Below, in pieces: positions 55,087-63,680 of a stretch of 64,000 nt of DNA. Position numbers and translations under genes: made by a program. Below the pieces are notes generated by a model. The model worked only from the letters and a program-made list of their open reading frames with translations, was not told the origin of the DNA and did not search any database. The stretch is from contig JAIQGG010000001.1 of NCBI GenBank assembly GCA_020072785.1, positions 310,001 through 374,000 on the forward strand. The letters are read 5' to 3'. Origin of the DNA: Terriglobia bacterium (lineage in GTDB: Bacteria; Acidobacteriota; Terriglobia; Acidiferrales; UBA7541). Every line of letters starts with the position of its first letter. Within the stretch, counting starts at the first letter, position 1.

Positions 55087-56328
55087 CTACTCCGAACGCA
55101 GCGCCACCACCGGGTCCAGCCGCGCCGCCTTGGATGCCGGATACGTCCCGAAGAACAGCCCCACGCTCAGCGCCACCAGCAGTCCGCCCGCCACCGACCA
55201 TAACTGCACCGCGCTCGGCAGCGGCGAGACCCACGACAGCAGCTTCGCCACCAGCACTCCCAGCGCCACTCCCAGCGCCCCGCCAACCAGCGCGATTGTC
55301 GACGACTCGATCAGAAACTGCAGCAGAATGTCTCCCCGCCGCGCCCCCACCGATTTCCGCAGCCCGATCTCCCGGGTCCGTTCCGTCACGCTCACCAGCA
55401 TGATGTTCATGATCACGATCCCGCCCACCACCAGGGAAATCGAGGCGATGGCGATGGTCACGAAGAAAAACGTCGAGCTGATGCTCTTCCACAGCTCCAG
55501 AAACGAATCGCTCGTCTCCAGGCTGAAATCGTCCTTCGCCCCGTACGCCAGGTGCCGCCGCCCGCGCATGATCTGCCGCACTTCATCCACCGTCGCCTGA
55601 ATGCGCGCCGCCGATACCGTCCGCGCCGTCACCCGCAGCGAATCCCGCGGCGATCCGAACTCCTTCCGGTACGTGTTCAGCGGCAGGATGATCCAGTTGT
55701 CCTGCGAACTCCCCAGCGTCGACCCCAGCTTCGTCCCCACCCCGATGACCTGGCAGGGCAGATTGTTCCAGCGGATCTCCCTCCCCAGCGGATCCACCCC
55801 CGGCAGTAGATTTTCCACCACGTCCCAGCCAATTACGCACACCGGCGCCGCGCTGCGCATATCGGACTCGTTGATGTGCCGCCCCGCCGCCAGCTCCACG
55901 TCGTAAAGCTGCGCCATCTGCGGCGTCCATGCCCGCAAATTCGTGTCCTTCACCGAGTTCAGCCCGGACTTCGTCTCCACTCGCCCGCCCAGCGATGCTC
56001 CCACTTCCGTGCAGCTCCGGCATAGCTCGCGCACCGCCTCGTAGTCCTCGTACCGGATCGCCTTGCGCTTCTGAAATTCCAGATAGTCGTCCACGTTAGT
56101 GACGATGGAGGGCTGCTTGGCCAGCCCGAAGACGTCCGCGCCCAGCCGGAACACCTTCTCCGTCACGTAGCGGTTGGCTCCATTGATCAGGCTCACCACC
56201 GCGATCACCGACGTCACCCCGATCACCACTCCCAGCAGCGTCAGCACGCTGCGCAGTTTGTGCGTCCACAAACTGGATGTGGCAATCCCCACCGCCTCCG
56301 AAAAATTCATTGTCGATCGTCGCGCCAT
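55087..56328 (-). CDS. MacB-like ABC transporter permease, second copy
   Basis: 413 aa from the ATG at 56328; an alternative ATG at 56343 has no better RBS. Same architecture as the neighbour: one helix (about 20-40), periplasmic MacB domain, three FtsX helices with NIMLVSVTERTREIGLRKS. Sequence identity with the downstream copy is highest in the last 110 residues. Together with it this forms a permease pair; the ATPase must be supplied from elsewhere. Confidence 0.88.
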   Translation of the reverse strand: MARRSTMNFSEAVGIATSSLWTHKLRSVLTLLGVVIGVTSVIAVVSLINGANRYVTEKVFRLGADVFGLAKQPSIVTNVDDYLEFQKRKAIRYEDYEAVRELCRSCTEVGASLGGRVETKSGLNSVKDTNLRAWTPQMAQLYDVELAAGRHINESDMRSAAPVCVIGWDVVENLLPGVDPLGREIRWNNLPCQVIGVGTKLGSTLGSSQDNWIILPLNTYRKEFGSPRDSLRVTARTVSAARIQATVDEVRQIMRGRRHLAYGAKDDFSLETSDSFLELWKSISSTFFFVTIAIASISLVVGGIVIMNIMLVSVTERTREIGLRKSVGARRGDILLQFLIESSTIALVGGALGVALGVLVAKLLSWVSPLPSAVQLWSVAGGLLVALSVGLFFGTYPASKAARLDPVVALRSE

Positions 56329-56516
56329 GGTTTTCCGCCTCATCCTAGCATACGCTCCGCGAGCCCCCGGAATTTCGCCGCCCTGCCTCGGCTGTCGGCC
56401 CGCGCGGCCGCGCAATTCTGCGGGGTGGCCGGGCCACGGGCCGCCTGTTTTTTTCTGACTGCCGCGGCGGACTTCAGCCGGCTAGTTGTCTTCTGGGAAT
56501 TGAAAGAGGAAAAGAA

Positions 56517-57182
56517 CTACTTCGCGTGCCGAATCCGTTCGGCTAGCGCCCGCGCCCGCTGCCGCGCCACCTCGACGAACCGCGCGTCTCCCGCAATCTG
56601 CTCCAGCAACCCCAGCGCGCGCTCCGGCTCGGGCAGAAGATTGCGGTTCAAATCCGATTCAAACTGCAGCAGCGCGTCGTTGACCCCCAGCCGGTCGTAT
56701 TTAATCCGCCGCGTCAGGGTTGTCAGGTGCTCCTGCTGCCGCGCCAGCCCCTCGAAGATCTGCATCATCTCGTTGGCCGCCGCGTTCAGCGTGTAGTTGA
56801 ACTTCGCCTCGTGCGCTTCCGTCCCGCGCTCCCAGCGCAGCGTCTTCTCGCCCAGGTTGGCGATCTTGCGGTGCACATCCAGGTCCAGGCCCTGAAAATG
56901 CTTCAATTCCGCGGCCCGCGCGAAGAGCCTCGCCCGCAGCGCCGCGCCCACTTCGAACGGCGTTGCGCCCGGCTCCTCGTCCAGTTGCCGGATCTCGAAG
57001 CTCGCGGCGTCGCTCTCCTGGCGCACCGTAATCTCGATGAACTCCGGCGAGCTGGATTGGAACACCCGCCGGTAAATCAGCTTCGCTCCGGGTGGCGCTG
57101 CCGCGCCGTGTACCAGGAGGGGCGCGCAGAGCAGCGCCGCGAGGCAGCAGAGAAATACGGAGCGTCGGATCCGGGGTCTCAT
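56517..57182 (-). CDS. Secreted helical protein, function unknown
   Basis: 221 aa. Signal peptide 1-27 (ending VHGAA). The mature protein begins with a short beta region (KLIYRRVFQSSSPEFIEITVRQ) then becomes strongly alpha-helical with charged coils to the end (QQEHLTTLTRRIKYDRLGVND, EPERALGLLEQIAGDARFVEVARQRAR). No family recognised. It lies 2 nt after the ruvC stop, on the same strand, and is likely in the same transcript. Confidence 0.75.
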   Translation of the reverse strand: MRPRIRRSVFLCCLAALLCAPLLVHGAAAPPGAKLIYRRVFQSSSPEFIEITVRQESDAASFEIRQLDEEPGATPFEVGAALRARLFARAAELKHFQGLDLDVHRKIANLGEKTLRWERGTEAHEAKFNYTLNAAANEMMQIFEGLARQQEHLTTLTRRIKYDRLGVNDALLQFESDLNRNLLPEPERALGLLEQIAGDARFVEVARQRARALAERIRHAK

Positions 57183-57184
57183 TG

Positions 57185-57769
57185 TCAGGAGAAGGTGCGC
57201 GCGGCGCGCGCGAGAAGTTTTTCCGTCGCCGGCGTTGCGGGCATGCCGAATCGCCGCCGCTTCTGCTCGGCCTGCAAATGGCAGAGCGCCACCGCCAGCG
57301 CGTCCGCCGCATCCGCAGGCTGCGGCGTCTCGGCGAGCGCCAGCAGCGCGCGTACCATCACCTGCATTTGCTCCTTGGACGCGTTGCCGTGTCCCGCCAC
57401 GGAAGCCTTGATTTCCCGCGGCGAATAACTGTGTACCGCCAGCCCGTGCTGCTCCGCCGCCAGCAGCACCACCCCGCGCACTTCCGCCAGCCGCAGCGCC
57501 GTCTTCATGTTCAGGGCCGTAAACACCGATTCCACCGCCAGCACCTGCGGCCGGTACTCCGCAATCAGCCGCCCCAGCAGCGCATGCACTTCCGCAAGCG
57601 CCGCTCCCCCCGATTCGTGCTGCCGCTTCTTGGCCACGCGCAGCGCCCCGTAATGCAGCATCCGGCAGCGCCGCCCGTCGCCTTCCACGATGCCGTAGCC
57701 CGTGGGTCCCGCCGCCGCAGGGTCCAGCCCCAGCACGCGGATCACGCTCTCGTTCGCGGAAGCTTTCAC
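57185..57769 (-). CDS. ruvC: Crossover junction endodeoxyribonuclease RuvC
   Basis: 194 aa, GTG start. RuvC resolves Holliday junctions with RuvAB. Four catalytic acidic residues are present: D16 (LGLDPA), E80 (AVESVF), D153 and D156 (DAADALAVA), with the conserved FTALNMKTALRLAEVRGV helix. A -10-like TAAACT ends 7 nt before the GTG and no Shine-Dalgarno is visible, so it may be leaderless. yebC lies upstream on the same strand, a common bacterial arrangement, but ruvA/ruvB do not follow. Confidence 0.94.
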   Translation of the reverse strand: MKASANESVIRVLGLDPAAAGPTGYGIVEGDGRRCRMLHYGALRVAKKRQHESGGAALAEVHALLGRLIAEYRPQVLAVESVFTALNMKTALRLAEVRGVVLLAAEQHGLAVHSYSPREIKASVAGHGNASKEQMQVMVRALLALAETPQPADAADALAVALCHLQAEQKRRRFGMPATPATEKLLARAARTFS

Positions 57770-57776
57770 GGAGGAT

Positions 57777-57782
57777 AGTTTA
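57777..57782 (-). promoter_or_regulatory. -10 box of ruvC (leaderless start)
   Basis: On the minus strand TAAACT is followed by 7 nt and then the GTG start of ruvC. No RBS lies between. The hexamer is 4/6 to consensus, so the call is weaker than those for polA and archease. Confidence 0.4.
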
Positions 57783-57997
57783 CGTCTTCGGGGAAACGCG
57801 AAACCACCTTTTCTTCGCGCTGGTTACACCGTGGTTTCCTTCGTCAGGACAACCTGGGGATTTGTTGCGCCGCTTGAGATTGGTCCCGGCAGAGTCCCGA
57901 GCCCGGCGTCTTTCTGGCAGTTGTTTGGCCGGCCTTCCGCTTTGCGCGGGAGGTCGGCGGAGCTTCTTTGACCGCTCTGGTTAGAAGTGCGGGATGA

Positions 57998-58753
57998 TCA
58001 TCCGGCGCTGACGGCGGCCTGGATCTCCGATTCGTCGATGTCGAAGTTGGCGTAGACGTGCTGCACATCGTCGTGCTCTTCCAAGGCTTCCACCAGCCGG
58101 AGCATCTGCTGGGCTTGGGGCCCGGTGAGCTTGACGAAGTTCTGCGGCACCATCCCGATCTCCGCTGAGTCTGGCGTGATGCCTTCCTTGGTCAGGGCGT
58201 CCTTCACGGCATCCAGCGCTTCCGGCGGGGTGGTGATGTACCAGGTCGAGCCGTCGTCCTTCAGGTCGTCGGCGCCCGCGTCCAGCACGATCCCCAGCAC
58301 CTTGTCCTCGCTGGCCGCTTCCTTGGGCACCACGATCTCTCCCTTGCGGTGGAACATCCAGCCCACGGCCCCGGCTTCCGCCATGTTCCCGCCGTTCTTG
58401 CTGATCAGGTGGCGCATCTCCCCGACAATGCGGTTGCGGTTCGTCGTCACGACCTGGATCAGCATGCCCACGCCGCCCGGCCCGTAGCCTTCGAACGTCA
58501 CTTCCTCGTACTGCTCGCCTTCCAGCTGCCCCGTGCCGCGCAGGATCGCGCGCTCGATGTTGTCGCTCGGCATGTTTTCGTTCTTGGCCGAAGCGATGGC
58601 CGTGCGCAAGCGCGGGTTGGTATTCGGATCGCCGCCGCCGCTCCGCGCCGCAATTGTGATTTCGCGGATGTACCGCGTGAACACACGCCCGCGCTTCGCG
58701 TCGGTGGCCGCCTTCTTATGTTTAATGGTGGCCCATTTTGAATGCCCGGACAT
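57998..58753 (-). CDS. yebC: YebC/PmpR/TACO1 family protein
   Basis: 251 aa, normal length. MSGHSKWATIKHKKAATDAKRG is the family N-terminus, followed by the GGGDPNTNPRLRTAI, PSDNIERAI and EGYGPGGVGMLIQVVT blocks. Older annotations call YebC a transcription regulator; recent work shows it helps translation of proline-rich stretches on the ribosome. AGAGGAT lies 7 nt upstream. It is upstream of ruvC in the same orientation. Confidence 0.95.
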   Translation of the reverse strand: MSGHSKWATIKHKKAATDAKRGRVFTRYIREITIAARSGGGDPNTNPRLRTAIASAKNENMPSDNIERAILRGTGQLEGEQYEEVTFEGYGPGGVGMLIQVVTTNRNRIVGEMRHLISKNGGNMAEAGAVGWMFHRKGEIVVPKEAASEDKVLGIVLDAGADDLKDDGSTWYITTPPEALDAVKDALTKEGITPDSAEIGMVPQNFVKLTGPQAQQMLRLVEALEEHDDVQHVYANFDIDESEIQAAVSAG

Positions 58754-58833
58754 AACATATCCTCTTTGTTGGGAGACGTTTCAGGCGGCCTTGCGCCCGA
58801 ACGCTCGAATTGGTCGGGGCGCTCGGCCCGTGC

Positions 58834-58852
58834 GACCCCGCCGAACGGGGTC
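58834..58852. other. Hairpin in the divergent yebC / glycosyltransferase spacer
   Basis: GACCCCG and CGGGGTC pair perfectly over 7 bp around CCGAA. It lies about 80 nt before the yebC ATG on the minus strand and about 100 nt before the plus-strand gene. No T-tract; role unclear. Confidence 0.35.
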
Positions 58853-58935
58853 ACGGCGCTTGTCTACGAATCGGCTCGCAAACCCCAGCGCAAACCAACC
58901 TAGTCTAGCACAGCGAAGAATGCAGAGAAACCGGG

Positions 58936-58941
58936 TATACT
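58936..58941 (+). promoter_or_regulatory. -10 box of the polysaccharide cluster
   Basis: TATACT ends 13 nt before the first glycosyltransferase ATG, leaving a leader of only about 6-7 nt and no Shine-Dalgarno. Confidence 0.45.
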
Positions 58942-58954
58942 CCCTTCTTCAGCC

Positions 58955-60274
58955 ATGACCGCGACCCTCTCGCCGCCATCCGGCACGCCCTCGCACACCG
59001 CTCCCGCGCCTCGCCGCTACCGTGTTCTAACCATTGCCTCCCATGCCGTCCAGTACGCCGCGCCGGTCGTCCGCGAAATGGCCCGCCACCCCCAACTGGA
59101 CCTGCAGATGGCCTATTGCAGCTTGCAGGGAGCGCAAGCCGGCGTGGACCCCGAGTTTGGCGTCGCTGTGCAATGGGATGTGCCCCTGCTCGAAGGCTAC
59201 CCCTGGGTGCTGGTTCCCAACCGCTCCTGGCGCCCGGGCCTCGGCCGCTTTTTCGGTCTTTTCAACCCCGGCTTGTGGCGTCTGCTGCGCCGCGGCTCGT
59301 TCGATGCCGTGATTCTCTGGACCGGCTATGCCTGTGCCAGCTTTTGGATCGCCCTCCTGGCGGCGAAACTCCACGGCGTCGCGGTTTTGTTCGGCACCGA
59401 CGCCACGACCATCGAGCCCCGCAACGGCCGTCCCTGGAAGCGCGCCCTCAAAAAAATTGTTTGGCCGCGCCTGTTCCGCCTCGCCGATCAAGTGATTGTC
59501 CCCTCTTCTGGCGCGCGCGATCTCATGCATTCTCTCGGCATCCCGGAGGATCGCGTTACGCTTACGCCCTACTCCGTGGACAACGACTGGTGGATGCAGC
59601 AATCCGCGAAGGTCGACCGCCAGGCCGTCCGCGCCGTCTGGGGCGCCACGCCAGCCAATCCCGTCGTCCTCTTCTGCGCCAAGCTCCAGCCCTGGAAACG
59701 CCCTTCCGATCTTTTGCGCGCTTTTGCCCGGGCCGCGCTCGCCGATGCCTTCCTCGTCTTCGCCGGAGAAGGGCCGCTGCGCGCGCAGCTCGAGGCCGAA
59801 ACCGCCGCCCTCGGCCTTCGCGACCGCGTCCGCTTCCTCGGCTTCGTCAACCAGTCGCAGCTCCCCGCCATCTACACCGCCGCCGATATCATGGTTCTCC
59901 CGTCCGAGTACGATGCGTTCGCTGTGGTCGTCAATGAAGCTATGTGCTGCGGCTGCCCGGTCATCGCCAGCGACTGCGTCGGCGCCGCCCGCGATCTGGT
60001 CTTCCCGGTCTGCCCCGAATTCGTCTATCCCTGCGGCAACTCGGATGCTCTCGCGCATCTGCTGAAAACTGCCTTGGCCGATCGCCCCAGTCTCCAGCGT
60101 TTCAGCCAGGCAGCGCTCGCCCGCATGCGCGCCTGGTCGCCCGCACAGAACATCGCCGCTACCGTCGAAGCTGTCCAGCGTGCCGTCGCTCGCTCCCGCC
60201 GCTTTCCGCGCCAGCAGCTTTCCCATTCTGCCGCCACGCAGGAGACTCCTGACGCTCCGCAGAAACCCTCCTAA
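58955..60274 (+). CDS. GT4-family glycosyltransferase
   Basis: 439 aa. GT-B fold glycosyltransferase of family 4. The C-terminal donor domain has VLFCAKLQPWKRPSDLLRAF, VFAGEGPLR and the E-x7-E region in LPSEYDAFAVVVNEAMCCGCPVIAS. The N-terminal half is less conserved, with a Pro/Thr-rich start and a long Ala/Arg-rich tail after residue 405. First gene of a five-gene polysaccharide cluster; transcripts begin a few bases before the ATG. Overlaps the next gene by 1 nt (TAATG). Confidence 0.88.
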   Translation: MTATLSPPSGTPSHTAPAPRRYRVLTIASHAVQYAAPVVREMARHPQLDLQMAYCSLQGAQAGVDPEFGVAVQWDVPLLEGYPWVLVPNRSWRPGLGRFFGLFNPGLWRLLRRGSFDAVILWTGYACASFWIALLAAKLHGVAVLFGTDATTIEPRNGRPWKRALKKIVWPRLFRLADQVIVPSSGARDLMHSLGIPEDRVTLTPYSVDNDWWMQQSAKVDRQAVRAVWGATPANPVVLFCAKLQPWKRPSDLLRAFARAALADAFLVFAGEGPLRAQLEAETAALGLRDRVRFLGFVNQSQLPAIYTAADIMVLPSEYDAFAVVVNEAMCCGCPVIASDCVGAARDLVFPVCPEFVYPCGNSDALAHLLKTALADRPSLQRFSQAALARMRAWSPAQNIAATVEAVQRAVARSRRFPRQQLSHSAATQETPDAPQKPS

Positions 60275-61446
60275 TGAAGTTGCTGATCTATTCCCATTTT
60301 TTTGCCCCCAGCATCGGCGGCGTGGAGACCATCGTGCTCTCCCTCGCTCGCGGCCTTGCGGAGCGCCGCACATCTTCGGGCGAGTTGGAATTTGACGTGA
60401 CACTCGTGACCCAGACCCCGGCGGGGACTTACGACGACTGCGCGCTCCCTTTTCGCGTCGTGCGCCGCCCCGGCTTTCTACAACTCTGGCGTCTGCTCCG
60501 TGCCGCCGACGTCGTGCACCTCGCTGGCCCCGCCCTCCCTCCGCTTTTTCTCGGCCTCCTCGCGCGCAAGCCCGTGATCCTCGAACATCACGGCTTTCAA
60601 GCCATCTGCCCCAACGGCCAGCTTCTCTACGAACCCACGCAGGCTCCTTGCCCCGGACACTTCATGGCCGGACGCCACGCCCAATGCCTCCGCTGCAATT
60701 CCGCCCAGGGCCCGCTGGCCAGCTTCAAGCTCTGGCTGCTCACCTTCCTCCGCCGCTTTCTCAGCAAGCGCGCCGCCGCCAATATCACCCCGGTGCAGTG
60801 GCTCGTGGATCTCCTGCAGTTGCCGAGCGCGCAGGCCATTCCCCATGGCCTGAATACCTCCCGGATTTTCCCGGAGCGCCAGCCCTCGCCCGGCCCGCCC
60901 GTCATCGCCTTCCAGGGACGCTTGGTCACCACCAAAGGCATCCGTGTCCTCTTCGAAGCCGCGCGCCTCCTGCAAGAGCAATCCGTTTCCTTCGTTCTGT
61001 ACGTCATCGGCGACGGCCCGGAGCGCCGATCGCTCGAATCCCTCGCCGGCGAATGGCAGCTCGCCCCGCGCGTCCGCTTTTTCGGCTCGCTGCCGTCCGC
61101 GGAGCTGGACGCTGTCCTGGCGCAGGCCACGGTCGTCGTGGTTCCCTCCCTCGGCGGAGAAGTTTTCGGCCTGGTGCTCGCAGAGAACATGTTGCGCGGT
61201 CTGCCGGTAGTCGCTTCCGATCTCGGCGCTTTCGTGGAAGTTCTCGGCGGTGCCGGTGTCACCTTCCGCACCGCCGATGCCGCGGACCTCGCCCGCCGGC
61301 TCGCCCTTTTGCTCCACGACGCCTCCGCTGCCGCGAATATCGGCGCACGCGCCCGAGAAAGGGTGCTCGCTTTCTTGGATAGCAACCGTATGATAGAAAC
61401 GCACGCGCGGGTTTATCGCACTCTATCCCCCGCCGGGACTCGGTGA
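60274..61446 (+). CDS. GT4-family glycosyltransferase
   Basis: 390 aa. N-terminal FFAPSIGGVETIVLSLARGL is the typical GT4 acceptor motif; the C-terminal donor domain has AFQGRLVTTKGIRVLFEAARL, IGDGPE and SLGGEVFGLVLAENMLRGLPVVA. A four-Cys segment (CPNGQLLYEPTQAPCPGHF ... CLRC, about residues 112-145) is an unusual insert, possibly metal-binding. Immediately follows the first transferase. Confidence 0.9.
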   Translation: MKLLIYSHFFAPSIGGVETIVLSLARGLAERRTSSGELEFDVTLVTQTPAGTYDDCALPFRVVRRPGFLQLWRLLRAADVVHLAGPALPPLFLGLLARKPVILEHHGFQAICPNGQLLYEPTQAPCPGHFMAGRHAQCLRCNSAQGPLASFKLWLLTFLRRFLSKRAAANITPVQWLVDLLQLPSAQAIPHGLNTSRIFPERQPSPGPPVIAFQGRLVTTKGIRVLFEAARLLQEQSVSFVLYVIGDGPERRSLESLAGEWQLAPRVRFFGSLPSAELDAVLAQATVVVVPSLGGEVFGLVLAENMLRGLPVVASDLGAFVEVLGGAGVTFRTADAADLARRLALLLHDASAAANIGARARERVLAFLDSNRMIETHARVYRTLSPAGTR

Positions 61447-62102
61447 TGCTGCATACAACGACAAATTCCGGCTTGCATGAGTTCGTCTTCGAAAACGTCA
61501 TCCGGCGCTACGCCCGTTCCGGGGCCCGCGCCGCGGATCTCGGCGCCGGCCCCGGGGCCATGGCCGCGCGCCTCCACTCCCTCGATTTGGATGTCCTCGC
61601 CGTCGATCGCGACGCCAGCGGTTTCGCTGCGGAACTCCCGTATCTCTCCCTCGATTTCAACCAGCCGGATTTCGCTGCGCAGCTTGGTCCGGGCTCTTTC
61701 GCACTAGTCACCGCCATAGAAGTCATCGAGCACGTGGAAAGCCCCATCGGCTTTCTCCGCAATATCGCCCGCTTGTTGACTCCTGACGGTGTCGCCGTTC
61801 TGACCACTCCCAATGTGGATTCCCTCCCGGCGCGCCTTAAATTCCTATTACGCGGGAAAATCCGTACCATGGATGAGCACGGAGAGCCGACCCACATCTC
61901 CCCGGTTTTCTGGGATCTCCTCCAGCGCCAGTTCCTGCCGCTGGCCGGTCTGCAGCTCCGCGAACATCTCGTTTTCCCCCCCAACGGCTTCCAGCTCACC
62001 CGCAAGCCCCTCGCCTGGCTCCTGCGCATCGCCGCCGCACTTTTTCCCGGCGAAACTCTCCTCGGCGACAATCAGATTCTGGTCCTCGGGCGCCGTCCAT
62101 GA
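61446..62102 (+). CDS. SAM-dependent methyltransferase (class I)
   Basis: 218 aa. SAM motif AADLGAGPGAMAARL (about 30-44), acidic motif II VDRD and the IEVIEHVESPIGFLRNIARLL block, usual for UbiE/class I methyltransferases. Likely methylates a sugar or a small precursor of the polysaccharide cluster. ATG at 61446, with GTG 61443 possible; it overlaps the previous stop by 1 nt. Confidence 0.88.
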   Translation: MLHTTTNSGLHEFVFENVIRRYARSGARAADLGAGPGAMAARLHSLDLDVLAVDRDASGFAAELPYLSLDFNQPDFAAQLGPGSFALVTAIEVIEHVESPIGFLRNIARLLTPDGVAVLTTPNVDSLPARLKFLLRGKIRTMDEHGEPTHISPVFWDLLQRQFLPLAGLQLREHLVFPPNGFQLTRKPLAWLLRIAAALFPGETLLGDNQILVLGRRP

Positions 62103-63679
62103 GTTTTGCTGGTCACGCCGTTCGCGGGGGGCTGCGCTCCGGCCAACTTCTGGTCTCCTTTATTGTTCTCTGCGGGCTGTTGCTGGGCTACTTTTCGGTC
62201 ACCTCGATTCTCGACGGCAAGTCCAATCAGCTGCTATTCGTGTTGCTGGGCTTTGCCGGCTTGCTCGTGGTCCTGGCCACAGTCAGAAGCTGGAGAAACG
62301 GTCTCTACCTCTTCCTGGGTTGGCTGCTGATTGAAGATTTGGTCCGCAAATATCTCGGCAACAACATGGCCGTCTACTTCGGCAAGGATATCCTGGTCGC
62401 CCTGGTCTATCTGTCGTTTCTGGCGGCCGTGCGCCGCAAGGAAGTCCAGGTTTTCCGTTTTCCCTTCTTTCGTCCGCTCTCTATTTTTATCTGGTTCGGC
62501 GTCCTTCAGGTGTTCAATTTCGCATCGGGAAGCGTGGTCTTCGGTCTGCTGGGTCTGAAGCTGTACTTCTATTATGTGCCCCTGCTCTTTATCGGCTATG
62601 CGCTCTTCGAATCGGAAGCCGATCTCCGCCGCTTTTTTTCCTTCAGTGCCCTGCTGGTCCTGGCCATTGGCGGCCTGGGCATTGCCCAATCCATTCTCGG
62701 GCCCACCTTCTTGAACCCGGCGATCCTTGGCGAAGACATCCGCGGAGTGAGCACTCTCTACCGTATAGCTCCGCTCTCAGGAGCTCTCGCTTACCGCCCC
62801 AATTCGGTCTTTGTCAGCTCTGGTCGCTTTGCCAACTACATGATCCTCTCCGCGATGGTCGGATTCGGATACGCGGCCTATCTTTTGCTGCGTCATCGTA
62901 AGGGACGCACACTGGCCTTTGCCGCCCTTACCATGGCCACCGCCGCTGCCATCATGACCACCTCGCGCGGCGCTTTTCTCTGGACCCTGGGCAGCCTCTT
63001 TCTGGGAGCCGTGGCCTTCGTATGGGGCGCACCGTGGCGTCAGGGGGAGGTGATCCGTACCCTCCGCGCCCTCCAGAGAACCGTGCTCTTCGCGGGCCTT
63101 GCGCTGGTCGGCATCCTGCTCAGTTATCCGGAGGCTTTGCTCTCCCGCCTTGCGATCTATTCCGAGACTCTTTCGCCATCTAGCTCGGCCAGCGAGTTGA
63201 CGCACCGCGCATGGGATTACCCGCTGCGCAATTTTCTGATGGCCTTTGATTATCCGCGCTGGCCCTATGGCTACGGCATCGGCACCGCCTCCCTCGGCCT
63301 GCAATACATCAGTCGCATCCTGCATATCCCGGCCATGGGTATCGGCGTCGAGAGCGGTTATGGCGGTCTCGTTGTCGAGCTGGGTGTTGTCGGCCTGATC
63401 CTCTGGCTTGTCTGGACCGCCGCGCTCGTCTTCTCTGCCTGGGGCGTGGTGCGCAAACTCCGCGGCTCCCCTTGGTTTCCCCTGGCCTTTATGATCTTCT
63501 GGTATTCGTTCCTGCTCTTGTTTCCCATCACCTTTACCAGCTTTGCGGCCTACCAGGATTTTGTCTTGAATGCCTATCTCTGGCTCCTCGTCGGCATCCT
63601 CTTCCGCCTGCCGCAGATGGCCCGCTCCGCGCAGATGCAAACCGCGGTGCCGCCTGCAAACTTTTCACAGGTCCGCTGA
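62099..63679 (+). CDS. O-antigen ligase / Wzy polymerase-like membrane protein
   Basis: 526 aa, about 12-13 transmembrane helices with a large periplasmic loop around residues 350-430. The RGAFLWTLGSLF and GYGIGTASLGLQY segments match the Wzy_C/O-antigen ligase superfamily, which polymerise or ligate undecaprenyl-linked glycans. Which of the two cannot be told from sequence. Overlaps the methyltransferase by 4 nt. Confidence 0.82.
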   Translation: MSFAGHAVRGGLRSGQLLVSFIVLCGLLLGYFSVTSILDGKSNQLLFVLLGFAGLLVVLATVRSWRNGLYLFLGWLLIEDLVRKYLGNNMAVYFGKDILVALVYLSFLAAVRRKEVQVFRFPFFRPLSIFIWFGVLQVFNFASGSVVFGLLGLKLYFYYVPLLFIGYALFESEADLRRFFSFSALLVLAIGGLGIAQSILGPTFLNPAILGEDIRGVSTLYRIAPLSGALAYRPNSVFVSSGRFANYMILSAMVGFGYAAYLLLRHRKGRTLAFAALTMATAAAIMTTSRGAFLWTLGSLFLGAVAFVWGAPWRQGEVIRTLRALQRTVLFAGLALVGILLSYPEALLSRLAIYSETLSPSSSASELTHRAWDYPLRNFLMAFDYPRWPYGYGIGTASLGLQYISRILHIPAMGIGVESGYGGLVVELGVVGLILWLVWTAALVFSAWGVVRKLRGSPWFPLAFMIFWYSFLLLFPITFTSFAAYQDFVLNAYLWLLVGILFRLPQMARSAQMQTAVPPANFSQVR

Positions 63680-63680
63680 C

